In this document: positions 33,559 to 41,646 of the stretch, one piece after another
Layout of the letters: each line of letters begins with the position of its first letter
Numbering within the stretch: the stretch's first letter is position 1
Source of the DNA: Amantichitinum ursilacus
Lineage (GTDB): Bacteria > Pseudomonadota > Gammaproteobacteria > Burkholderiales > Chitinibacteraceae
Reading direction: 5' to 3'
Length of the DNA: 64,000 bases
Assembly (NCBI RefSeq): GCF_001294205.1
Contig: NZ_LAQT01000001.1
Coordinates: 372,001-436,000 of the forward strand
The notes under the pieces: model-generated
What the model saw: the letters and a program-made list of their open reading frames with translations, nothing else
Told to the model about the DNA's origin: nothing
Database searches by the model: none
Position numbers and translations under genes: made by a program

Positions 33559-35886
33559 ATGAACTCATACAAAAAAAGGCTAGCACCGCAGATGGCGATG
33601 CAATTTTCCCAGCGATGGGTTTCCTGGCTGGTGCTACTGGCGTCCGCATTTGCGCTAGGCGCATGCTCGATTCAGCACTACCGTGACAAGTCGTCAGATC
33701 TGATTCTGGCTGGCCATTACGAAGAAGCGAACAAGGTGATGCAGGATGCGGTTGCCGATCACCCCGAGAGCGGTGAGCTGAAAGGCGCGCTTCTGCAGAA
33801 TCGGCAGAAGTCGCTCGATCAGTTGGTGGCCAATGCACAAATGGCGCAAGCACAGGGCAACTTCGACGAAGCCGCGACGTATTTGCAGCGCGCAGAGGCG
33901 TTTGACCCGCAAACGGGTCGCGTCATGGCGTTGGAGCATGATCTGGCGGTGGCCAAACGCCAAGGCGCCGCGCTCAAACTGGCACAAGAGGCGGCTGAAA
34001 AACACCGCTATCCGGCAGCGCTCGATATCGTGAACGATGCGCTGAAAGAGAACGCGCATAACGCGCCATTGCTTGCATTGCAGCAACAGCTACAGGCTAG
34101 CCAGCGCGCGGCGCAACGTGCCGCGGGGCGCGCCGGGCTGGGCGATGGTAAGCCGATTTCGCTCGATTTTCGTGATGCGAGTTTGCGCAGCGTGCTGGAT
34201 GTGATGGCGCATTTCAGCGGCATCAACTTCATCCTCGATAAAGACATTCGCCCCGATACGCACGTGAGCGTTTATCTGAAGAATGCCCGTTTTGAAGACG
34301 CACTTGATTTGATCACCAGTTCCAATCAACTGGCGAAAAAAGTGCTGGACGAGAAAACCGTCGTCATCTATCCCAACACGCCAGACAAACAGCGCGAGAA
34401 TCAGGAGCAGGTAGTGCGCGTGTTCTACCTCGCCAGTGGTGACGCCAAGGGCGCGGCTGCCTTGATCAAATCGATGCTGAAGGTCAAAGACCCGTATGTG
34501 GACGAGCGTCGCAATATGCTTTCATTGCGCGATTCGCCCGAGAACATCGAGCTGGCGGCGCGGTTGATCTCGCTGTATGACCAGCCCGATGCAGAAGTGC
34601 TGCTTGAGGCAGAAGTTATTGAAGTGAGCGCTACGCGCCTTACTCAATTGGGCATTACCTATCCGAGCAGCGTAACGCTGAGTCCGCTCACACCAGGTGG
34701 TGCGTCCCAACTTACGCTGGGCAATATCGGCAGCATGGGTAAATCGGATATTGGCGTGTCACTGCCCAATCTACTGATCAGCCTTAAGCGTCAGGTGGGC
34801 GACGTCAATATCCTGGCTTCGCCCAGGATACGCGCCCGCAGCGGCGAGAAGGGCAAGATCATGATCGGCGACAAGGTGCCGGTGATTACCACGACCACGG
34901 GCAGCAACGGTTTTGCTTCAGAGTCGGTCAACTATCAGGACGTTGGTTTGAGCCTGAACGTCGAGCCGACCGTCTATGCCGACGATGATGTCGCCATCAA
35001 GGTGGAGATGGAAGTCAGCACACTGGGCCAGCAAGTCACCACCTCATCGGGGAGCGTGGCTTATCAGATCAGCACTCGCAATGCGTCGACGCTATTGCGG
35101 CTGCGAGATGGGGAGACCCAATTGCTGGGTGGCTTGATCAGTAATCAGGATTCGTCGAGTTCCGATCGCGTTCCAGGTTTGGGTGATTTGCCAATGCTGG
35201 GCCGACTGTTTCGTAATCAGACGGATAACGGCACCAAAACCGAGCTGGTGCTGGCGATTACACCGCATATCTTGCGTAATATCCGCCGTCCCGATGCGGC
35301 CGAATCTGAGCTCTGGGTGGGTACTGAAGCCAACCAGCGGCCACGCGCATACGGTGGCCGGGTGATGCCAGCTGATGACGCCACGCCTCCTGCCCCGGCA
35401 AAGCCAGGCCCTTCGACCACTCCCGCCGCCGGCGCACCCGATCCGGCACAAGTACCTGCAGCAGCTGCTGTTGCACCCGTGTTTACCTGGCAGGTTCCAG
35501 CTTCGGTTAAAGCGGGCGAAGAATTCCAGGCCACGCTGATGCTGGAGAACAAAACACCAGTGCGTGGCGTGCCGCTACGCATCGTTCTGCCCAAGGACAA
35601 AGTGGCTTTCGTTGATGTCAGTGAGGGTGATTACTTCAAGATTGGTGGCACCAAAACGGCGTTTACCAACAAATACGATAAAGACCAGTCCGTTCTGAGT
35701 ATCGGGGTGCTGCGTATGCCAGCTGACGGCGTGACTGGTAAGGGCGGGGTCGTAACTTTGCGTTTGAAAGCATTGGCGGCGGGCCCGGCGGAAGTGTCCA
35801 TGGTCGGGGCAGAGCCGGTGGGCAGCGATGGTCCAATCGCACCCGTAACAACGCCTGCGACATTCAAGCTGGACGTGCAGTCATGA
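33559..35886 (+). CDS. Secretin lipoprotein with N-terminal TPRs and C-terminal cohesin domain
   Basis: Outer-membrane secretin pore, 775 aa. The order is: lipoprotein signal (LGAC, C36); TPR-like repeats (about 50-185); N0/N1 secretin short domains (SLDFRDASLRSVLDVMAHFSG onward); the secretin core with the signature VPGLGDLPMLGRLF; a Pro/Ala linker (about 610-640); and a cohesin-like domain (about 640-775, VPASVKAGEEFQATL ... LRLKALAAG). The lipid anchor may replace a pilotin. Start at 33559; the stop overlaps the first pseudopilin start (ATGA). Confidence 0.88.
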   Translation: MNSYKKRLAPQMAMQFSQRWVSWLVLLASAFALGACSIQHYRDKSSDLILAGHYEEANKVMQDAVADHPESGELKGALLQNRQKSLDQLVANAQMAQAQGNFDEAATYLQRAEAFDPQTGRVMALEHDLAVAKRQGAALKLAQEAAEKHRYPAALDIVNDALKENAHNAPLLALQQQLQASQRAAQRAAGRAGLGDGKPISLDFRDASLRSVLDVMAHFSGINFILDKDIRPDTHVSVYLKNARFEDALDLITSSNQLAKKVLDEKTVVIYPNTPDKQRENQEQVVRVFYLASGDAKGAAALIKSMLKVKDPYVDERRNMLSLRDSPENIELAARLISLYDQPDAEVLLEAEVIEVSATRLTQLGITYPSSVTLSPLTPGGASQLTLGNIGSMGKSDIGVSLPNLLISLKRQVGDVNILASPRIRARSGEKGKIMIGDKVPVITTTTGSNGFASESVNYQDVGLSLNVEPTVYADDDVAIKVEMEVSTLGQQVTTSSGSVAYQISTRNASTLLRLRDGETQLLGGLISNQDSSSSDRVPGLGDLPMLGRLFRNQTDNGTKTELVLAITPHILRNIRRPDAAESELWVGTEANQRPRAYGGRVMPADDATPPAPAKPGPSTTPAAGAPDPAQVPAAAAVAPVFTWQVPASVKAGEEFQATLMLENKTPVRGVPLRIVLPKDKVAFVDVSEGDYFKIGGTKTAFTNKYDKDQSVLSIGVLRMPADGVTGKGGVVTLRLKALAAGPAEVSMVGAEPVGSDGPIAPVTTPATFKLDVQS

Positions 35887-36362
35887 TAGCTGCGGCGCGC
35901 CGTACAAATGGTGGCGGGTATACCTTGATCGAGATGCTGGTGGTGCTAGCCATTCTCGGGATCCTCGCCGCCGCAAGCTGGCCGCTGGCCGAGCTGAATG
36001 GCCAGCGCGTGAGAGAACAGCAGCTGGATCGCGCGCTTTGGCAGATTCGTGGTGCGCTGGATCAATACAAGCATCTGGTTGACTTGGGTGAAATCAAAGC
36101 GCCCACCGAAAGCGGCTATCCGCCCGATCTGGCCGCGCTCGCCAACGGCATCACGGGTCTTAAAAGTGGCACTACCATTTTTTTGCTGCGACGAGTTCCC
36201 CGTGATCCGTTTGCCGATGGTGCGCTGCCCGCAGACCAGACTTGGGGTTTGCGCGCCTATAACTCGCCTGGCGATAAGCCCGAAGCAGGTAAGGACGTTT
36301 ACGACGTGTATTCGCAGTCTTCAGGCACCGGGCTCAACGGCGTGCCGTTGCGGCAATGGTGA
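35883..36362 (+). CDS. Pseudopilin 1 (GspG-like)
   Basis: 159 aa. A short leader ends in Gly, followed by YTLIEMLVVLAILGIL, the prepilin peptidase site with Glu at +5. The globular part, with YPPDLAAL and RVPRDPFAD, is typical of major pseudopilins (GspG). The start overlaps the secretin stop. No prepilin peptidase gene is in the window, so a distant PilD/GspO must process it. Confidence 0.85.
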   Translation: MIAAARRTNGGGYTLIEMLVVLAILGILAAASWPLAELNGQRVREQQLDRALWQIRGALDQYKHLVDLGEIKAPTESGYPPDLAALANGITGLKSGTTIFLLRRVPRDPFADGALPADQTWGLRAYNSPGDKPEAGKDVYDVYSQSSGTGLNGVPLRQW

Positions 36363-36742
36363 AGCAAGCGATGCGTCGAAATACGGGCTTTACCTTAATC
36401 GAGTTGCTGGTGGTGTTGGCAATCATGGGGATGCTGCTGTCGATTGTCGCGCCCAATTACATCCGGCACATCGATCAGGCCCGTGAGACCGCGTTACGTG
36501 AAGATCTGTTTGCGGTTCGCGAGGGCATCGACAAGTTTTACAGCGACCAGGCACGCTACCCCAAAACGCTGGACGAATTGATCAGCGCGCGTTACATCCG
36601 CGGTTATCCGGTCGACCCGGTCACAGGGCGTTCGGACAGCTGGGTTTTGGTACCTGCTAAAACTCAAAGCGGCGGCATTCTGGATATCAAAAGTGGCGCA
36701 GAGGGTACTGCTGCGGATGGAACGCGCTATGCCGACTGGTAA
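36356..36742 (+). CDS. Pseudopilin 2 (GspG-like)
   Basis: 128 aa with leader and cleavage site G-FTLIELLVVLAIMGML (Glu at +5). The C-terminal part has the Gly-rich GspG-type pattern RYPKTLDELI ... GYPVDPVTG. It overlaps pseudopilin 1 by 7 bases. A start five codons later (36371) is possible. Likely the major or co-major pseudopilin. Confidence 0.85.
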   Translation: MVKQAMRRNTGFTLIELLVVLAIMGMLLSIVAPNYIRHIDQARETALREDLFAVREGIDKFYSDQARYPKTLDELISARYIRGYPVDPVTGRSDSWVLVPAKTQSGGILDIKSGAEGTAADGTRYADW

Positions 36743-37199
36743 ACGCACGACGGCTACGGGTTTCACCTATATCTGGGCGCTGATGGTGCTGGTTTTGCTG
36801 TCGGTGGCACTGTCTGTCGTCGGCCCGATCTGGTCGGCACAGGTGCGGCGTGAGCGCGAACAGGCGCTGATTAGAACCGGGTTTTTATATGCGGCCGCGA
36901 TCGAAAACTATTACAACCAATCGCCGGGTTCACTTAAGCAGTACCCGAGTGATTTAACTCAGCTGCTACGAGACGGGCGCTACGTCAGCACCATGCGTTA
37001 TCTGCGCGCGCTATACGCTGACCCGGTGAGTGGTCGGGCATTTGTCCCGATCAAAAATGCCCAAGGCGCCGTCGTCGGCGTCGCGAGCGCAAGTCCGGCT
37101 GCACCGCTGGCCGCTGCGGGTTGGACTGATGGCCAGCATGCTTTGCCCCCCGCAGCCCACTATGCCGACTGGCAATTTCTGGCGCAGGTGAAGCCATGA
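36717..37199 (+). CDS. Pseudopilin 3, lacking Glu+5
   Basis: 160 aa. The cleavage-type motif TG-FTYIWALMVLVLLSVAL has Trp where Glu normally stands at +5. In T2SS the tip pseudopilin GspK likewise lacks Glu+5. Conserved later stretches are REREQALIRTGFLYAAAIENYY and YPSDLTQLLRD, as in GspG/PulG-like families. The start at 36717 is chosen over 36729 without strong evidence. It overlaps pseudopilin 2 by 26 bases and GspF by 4. Confidence 0.75.
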   Translation: MERAMPTGKRTTATGFTYIWALMVLVLLSVALSVVGPIWSAQVRREREQALIRTGFLYAAAIENYYNQSPGSLKQYPSDLTQLLRDGRYVSTMRYLRALYADPVSGRAFVPIKNAQGAVVGVASASPAAPLAAAGWTDGQHALPPAAHYADWQFLAQVKP

Positions 37200-38407
37200 G
37201 TGAGAACAGCTTGATGCGCTTTAAAGTGCGCTGGATTAGCACGCTGACCGCATCGATCGAAGAGCGCGAACGCGAGGCTGTGTCGGCCCAGTCCTTGCGC
37301 GAGCAGATTGTGAACGAAGGCGGGCAAGTGCTGTCGTTGGCGGTGCTCAAGCAACCGCGGGCGTCGGCTGCGTCACCCGGCAAGCGGTTTGATGTTGGTG
37401 CATGGTGCCGCGAAATGGCAACGTTGGTGCGCGCGGGCATGACGGTAGTGGAGGCGATCGAAACATTGCAACTGCAAGCCGGTGCTGGTGGCTTGGGCCA
37501 GGTCCAGCAAGCGGTGTTGAATCGCCTGCAACAGGGTCGATCCCTGTCGCAAGCCATGGACGACAGTAAGGCGTTTCCGCAGGTTTTGATCGCCAGCGTG
37601 ATTGCGAGCGAACGCACGGGCCGGCTGGTTGAAGCGCTCGATGATTTTATCCAGTACGAGCAGCAGCTGCGGCAACTGCGCAAACAGACGCTGTCTGCCG
37701 CAATTTACCCGCTGATGGTAATCGGCATTGGCGGCGGGATCGTGCTGTTTCTGCTGTTTTACGTGCTTCCACGTTTTGCAGGCGTCTATGACACCTTTCA
37801 GGGGGATGTCAGCGCCATGACCCGCCTTATGCTGGGCTTAAGCAAGCTGGTTACGACTCATCTGCCCATGGTGATCCTCGGGCTGGTGGGTTTGACCATG
37901 GCTGTGGCGTACGCGGCCAGTAGCGGCCGCTGGCAAACTGCGGCGCTGGCCTTGGCTCGCGCTGTGCCGATCTCGCGCCGTGCACTGGATGATTTCAATA
38001 AGTCAAAGTTGTACCAGGCTTTGGCGCTGACCCTGAAGGGCGGTTACCCATTGATGGACGCATTGACGGTCTGCGAAACCTTGGGCTTTGGTGCGGCAAT
38101 GACCGCAGACCTGACCCAAGCCAAGGCCGCGATCGCCCGTGGGCAGAGCGCGTCGGTCGCTTTTGGCGATAGCAAGCTGGCTGATCCGGTTGGCGTGCGC
38201 TTGTTGCGGGTGGGTGAGCGCACCGGCCAGTTTGTATTGGTACTACAAGCCTTGGCGGACCGGCATGCCGACGCGTTTAGCACTTTTATCCAGCGCGCCA
38301 CTTTATTGATTGAACCGATTTTGCTGCTGCTGGTGGCACTGATCGTCGGCAGCATCGTGGTGATGATGTATATGCCGATTTTTGATATTGCCAGCGGTAT
38401 TCATTGA
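37196..38407 (+). CDS. GspF/PilC-like inner-membrane platform protein
   Basis: 403-aa polytopic platform protein with two T2SSF domains (about 70-190 and 275-395) and three membrane helices (SAAIYPLMVIGIGGGIVLFL near 165; PMVILGLVGLTMAVAYA near 222; LLIEPILLLLVALIVGSIVVMMY at the end). The conserved MATLVRAGMTVVEAIETL and LRVGERTGQ stretches are present. It starts in an ATGA overlap with pseudopilin 3 and links the ATPase to pseudopilin assembly. Confidence 0.9.
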   Translation: MSENSLMRFKVRWISTLTASIEEREREAVSAQSLREQIVNEGGQVLSLAVLKQPRASAASPGKRFDVGAWCREMATLVRAGMTVVEAIETLQLQAGAGGLGQVQQAVLNRLQQGRSLSQAMDDSKAFPQVLIASVIASERTGRLVEALDDFIQYEQQLRQLRKQTLSAAIYPLMVIGIGGGIVLFLLFYVLPRFAGVYDTFQGDVSAMTRLMLGLSKLVTTHLPMVILGLVGLTMAVAYAASSGRWQTAALALARAVPISRRALDDFNKSKLYQALALTLKGGYPLMDALTVCETLGFGAAMTADLTQAKAAIARGQSASVAFGDSKLADPVGVRLLRVGERTGQFVLVLQALADRHADAFSTFIQRATLLIEPILLLLVALIVGSIVVMMYMPIFDIASGIH

Positions 38408-38422
38408 GATGCTGATTTAGCC

Positions 38423-40072
38423 ATGACAGCCAAAGTTTCTGATTCAGCCATAACCTGGTCGCAACGCATTGCTGCAGCGCGTGCGGAGAGTCGTTCGGGC
38501 GGTGGCACAGTGCTTGACGCTTTGCTTCGCCACTGGCCCGACCGGCCCGAAGCCTTGAGCGCAGCGCTGCAAACGCACGCTGGTGTGCTCTGCGTTGACG
38601 AGGCCCAGCCATGGTCGCTGCATCCGCAACTGCGTGATCTGGCTGTGGCGCGTACGTCGCGTGCGGTGCCCGTGATCGGCCTGGACAGCAGTGTGGTAAT
38701 CGTGGCGGCTGACCCTTGGGATGACCGCGCGATCAAAGCGGTGCAACGTCACATCGGCGCGGCTGCACCCGCGTTGGCGGTGACGGAGGAGTTGCTACAG
38801 CGCTTGCTTGAAATGAGCGCTTCCAGCTCCGTGTCGGGTACAGGCGCCAGCCTACGTGCCGACGCCGCTGGGCGCCCCGCTGACCACTCTGTCGGCGGGC
38901 CAGTAGTGTCGTTTGTCGAGGCCGCAATTGCACGGGCAGTTCAGGCAGGTGCCAGCGATATCCATTTCGAATGCGATCGCAATGGACTCACTGTCAAGCA
39001 TCGTCTGGACGGGGTCATGCAACGTTTTGCGCGCATGGACGGCCATGGCGCCGCGCAGGAAGTCATCTCGCGCATCAAAGTGCTGGGCCAGCTCGACATT
39101 ACCGAGCGCCGACTGCCGCAAGACGGGCGCTTTCGCTATGAAAGCAAAGATACCGCGATGGATTTGCGGGTCTCCATCATGCCCAGTATTCATGGCGAAG
39201 ACGCCGTGTTGCGCCTGCTGGATAAAGCCCAGTTCAAAGCAGCCGCTACGGGCATTTCTATGGAGTCGCTAGGGTTTGATGCGGGGCGTTCTCGCTTGAT
39301 ACGCACCATGGCGCGCGAGCCCAACGGCATGATGCTGGTGACGGGCCCCACTGGCAGCGGCAAGACCACCACGCTGTATGCCGTGCTCTCCGAAATCAAC
39401 ACTGGTCTGGAAAAGATCATCACGATTGAAGACCCGGTCGAGTACGAGCTGGAAGGCGTGCTGCAGATTCCAGTTAACGAGCGCAAAGGCCTGACGTTTG
39501 CCAAAGGCCTGCGTTCTATTTTGCGGCACGACCCGGATCAGATTCTGGTAGGTGAGATCCGTGATGCGGAAACCGCCGAGATCGCAGTGCAGGCCTCGCT
39601 AACAGGTCACCAGGTGTTTACCACGGTGCACGCTAACAACGTCGCCGACATCATGGGGCGCTTCAAGCATTTTGGTATCGATATGTTTGGTTTTACCTCG
39701 GCGCTGAATGGTGTGATCGTCCAGCGCCTGGTGCGCCACCTGTGCCCGCTTTGCGCGCGACAAGAGCCCATTGATGAAGCGCAGCGGGCGATCTTCGAGC
39801 GCGCTGAAATCAATCCACCCGATACCGTACCTGTCGCGGTGGGCTGCGATGCCTGCCACGGCTATGGCTATACGGGGCGTTTTGTGCTGACCGAAGTGCA
39901 TCAGATTAATGACGATTTTCGTGATCTGGTGATGAGCAACGCTTCGCTGTCTGCTTTAAAACAGCATTTTCGGGCTCAGCAGGTCATGCCCTTGGCGGTG
40001 GCGGGTTTGTATCGCGTATTGGCTGGCGAAACCACTCTGGAGGAACTGCAACGTGTGGTTGGCGCGCTCTAA
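38423..40072 (+). CDS. GspE/PilB-like secretion ATPase
   Basis: 549-aa assembly ATPase. An N-terminal regulatory region (about 1-150) is followed by the core with Walker A GPTGSGKTTT (about 308-317), Asp box IEDPVEYEL, Walker B-type ILVGEIRDAETAE and His box HQVFTTVHAN. A zinc-binding tetracysteine motif (CPLC near 438, CDAC near 478) is present. It powers pseudopilus extension. It starts 15 bp after gspF, and the next gene begins inside its 3' end. Confidence 0.93.
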   Translation: MTAKVSDSAITWSQRIAAARAESRSGGGTVLDALLRHWPDRPEALSAALQTHAGVLCVDEAQPWSLHPQLRDLAVARTSRAVPVIGLDSSVVIVAADPWDDRAIKAVQRHIGAAAPALAVTEELLQRLLEMSASSSVSGTGASLRADAAGRPADHSVGGPVVSFVEAAIARAVQAGASDIHFECDRNGLTVKHRLDGVMQRFARMDGHGAAQEVISRIKVLGQLDITERRLPQDGRFRYESKDTAMDLRVSIMPSIHGEDAVLRLLDKAQFKAAATGISMESLGFDAGRSRLIRTMAREPNGMMLVTGPTGSGKTTTLYAVLSEINTGLEKIITIEDPVEYELEGVLQIPVNERKGLTFAKGLRSILRHDPDQILVGEIRDAETAEIAVQASLTGHQVFTTVHANNVADIMGRFKHFGIDMFGFTSALNGVIVQRLVRHLCPLCARQEPIDEAQRAIFERAEINPPDTVPVAVGCDACHGYGYTGRFVLTEVHQINDDFRDLVMSNASLSALKQHFRAQQVMPLAVAGLYRVLAGETTLEELQRVVGAL

Positions 40073-40856
40073 ACAGCTGGAAATTTATCTGGGCCAGACG
40101 CTGGTCGGCATACGCTGCCCCGAAGCGAGCGAGGCGCAATGGTGGCCGCTGGCGCTTGCAGCGGATGGTTTGACGGAACTGATCGCGCGCGCTGCCATCC
40201 TGCGGCCCGCAGGCGCACAAGCGCGTATCTGGCTAAGCGCTGCACTGGCGCGCCCCTTCGTGCTGCCTGCGGATCGAGGGGCAAGCAACGCGATGGAATT
40301 GCAAGCGCTGGCGAATCTGATAGGGGGTGATCTAATGTCGCCGCCTGCGGTCCCCAAGGTCTGGAGCTCGGGGCGGACGGGGAGGGCAGATCAGCTGGCG
40401 GCGGTGATGGATCGGCATTTATTTGATGCGCTGATCGCGCGCTTTGCTGAGGTGGGCGTAACACTTGGCGCCATCAGTCCTTGGTGGGAGGCCGCGCTGC
40501 AAGCCGACCCCGAAACGCCTCAGAGAGCAAAGAAACGCGAGTGGCTAAGGCCGGCCCCAGGGGCGATTGAAAACGCGACGCCCAAAATCTGGGCGTTGCA
40601 CGAACCGGACGGGTTTACCTTGCTGGCCTATCGGAGCGGGCAGCCTTGTTTTGCCCAAACTGAAGAAGTATTACCGCACGATCCCGATTGGCAACTTTAT
40701 CAGCGACGCGTGCTGATGGCCGAAGGCTGGTCCTCGGCGCAATTGCGCTCTGTACGGTTATCGCCAGCATTGGATGCCCCGTTTGATTCGGAATCACAAA
40801 TAGTATCGATGATGATTGGCGCCATTAGTTTGGCGCCGATTGTGGAAAACGTTTGA
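40053..40856 (+). CDS. Probable PilM/GspL-like cytoplasmic platform protein (divergent)
   Basis: 267 aa with no membrane helix and no signal peptide. It starts with GTG 40053 behind GGAGGAA, overlapping the ATPase gene by 20 bases. Its position between the ATPase and a one-helix PilN-like gene is that of PilM/MshI/GspL-cyto. I do not see clear actin-like phosphate-binding motifs, and the protein is shorter than PilM (about 350 aa). The role is inferred from context. Confidence 0.5.
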   Translation: MWLARSKQLEIYLGQTLVGIRCPEASEAQWWPLALAADGLTELIARAAILRPAGAQARIWLSAALARPFVLPADRGASNAMELQALANLIGGDLMSPPAVPKVWSSGRTGRADQLAAVMDRHLFDALIARFAEVGVTLGAISPWWEAALQADPETPQRAKKREWLRPAPGAIENATPKIWALHEPDGFTLLAYRSGQPCFAQTEEVLPHDPDWQLYQRRVLMAEGWSSAQLRSVRLSPALDAPFDSESQIVSMMIGAISLAPIVENV

Positions 40857-40857
40857 C

Positions 40858-41361
40858 ATGGCAATTAATTTCATCGCTGCCAAAACGCCAAAGCCGGTTT
40901 CCTGGTATTTGCTTGCCGCAATAATTTTACTCGCTGCTCTATTGTGGTGCGCCATTTACGTATTTGCACTGAAGGTGCAAAAGATACGCGCTGATTTTCA
41001 ATATGTTCAAACGGTCCAGAAGACAGGCTCGCGCGCTATGCCTGCACCAGCGCTGTCTGCTTCGATGGTGGCGTTAGCGCCCGATGCTTTGCAGGCGTGG
41101 CAGGTGGGGCGTTTCTTCACTGCATCCGCGCTGACCCAGTTGGAAAAAGTGGCAAAGCTGGGCGTTCAGGTACAAACGCTGGACGTCAGCGAAGACCAGC
41201 ATCGCGTGGATATCTCTTTGACGGCGAAGGACTATTCGGCGCTGGCAGATTTTGTTGGTGCTTTAAATCACCAAGACAAAATGCAGGGGTGGCGTCTGTT
41301 AAAAGCGACCGGTACCGGGCAAAGCGATGGCATGATTCACGCGACGATACAGCATGAATAA
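40858..41361 (+). CDS. PilN/GspM-like inner-membrane protein
   Basis: 167 aa with an N-terminal membrane helix (WYLLAAIILLAALLWCAIYVF), coiled-coil-prone residues after it and a C-terminal ferredoxin-like domain (QVQTLDVSEDQHRVDISLTAKDYSALADFVGAL), a PilN/PilO pattern. ATG lies 1 bp after the PilM-like stop. Last gene of the secretion operon. With the PilO-, PilP- and PilM-like proteins it would form the inner-membrane alignment complex. Confidence 0.6.
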   Translation: MAINFIAAKTPKPVSWYLLAAIILLAALLWCAIYVFALKVQKIRADFQYVQTVQKTGSRAMPAPALSASMVALAPDALQAWQVGRFFTASALTQLEKVAKLGVQVQTLDVSEDQHRVDISLTAKDYSALADFVGALNHQDKMQGWRLLKATGTGQSDGMIHATIQHE

Positions 41362-41646
41362 CGGAGTGCCTCGTCGACTAATCTCTCGGAGGATGCACGC
41401 CGAATAACTGAACTTGATGTTTTTTTGCAACGCAGTGTGTCGATGACAAATGTCTGTTTTGTCAGGAATTTATTGTAATTAGTGCAATTTATTTTGCGTA
41501 TGTATTGCCCATCCTTTAACGCCCTGTAATCCTGATGCCCAAATAAAACATTGCCGACCTTGCGCTGCTGTTAGTCAGTGGCTTGCGCCCGATTCAAATA
41601 AAACAGGGCGTGTGGTTTAGCAAGGCCGGCATTCAAGGGGCTAATC
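41362..41646. other. Leader between the secretion operon and the SpvB gene
   Basis: 285 AT-richer bases holding the shared motif (41449-41465) inside a TGACAAA / TTTGTCA inverted repeat (about 41444-41464). No terminator is evident after the PilN-like gene, so read-through from the secretion operon is possible. Confidence 0.45.
41449..41465. promoter_or_regulatory. Shared regulatory motif, copy 2 (SpvB/RHS leader)
   Basis: Reverse complement reads CTGACAAAACAGACATT, identical to 32239-32256 but for one missing T. It lies 182 bp before the SpvB gene. Confidence 0.5.

Noticed and set aside
32377-41361. Calling the operon a standard MSHA pilus or complete T2SS
   Set aside because: No MshM-type ATPase, MshA pilin, GspH-K set or prepilin peptidase; gene order differs from both.
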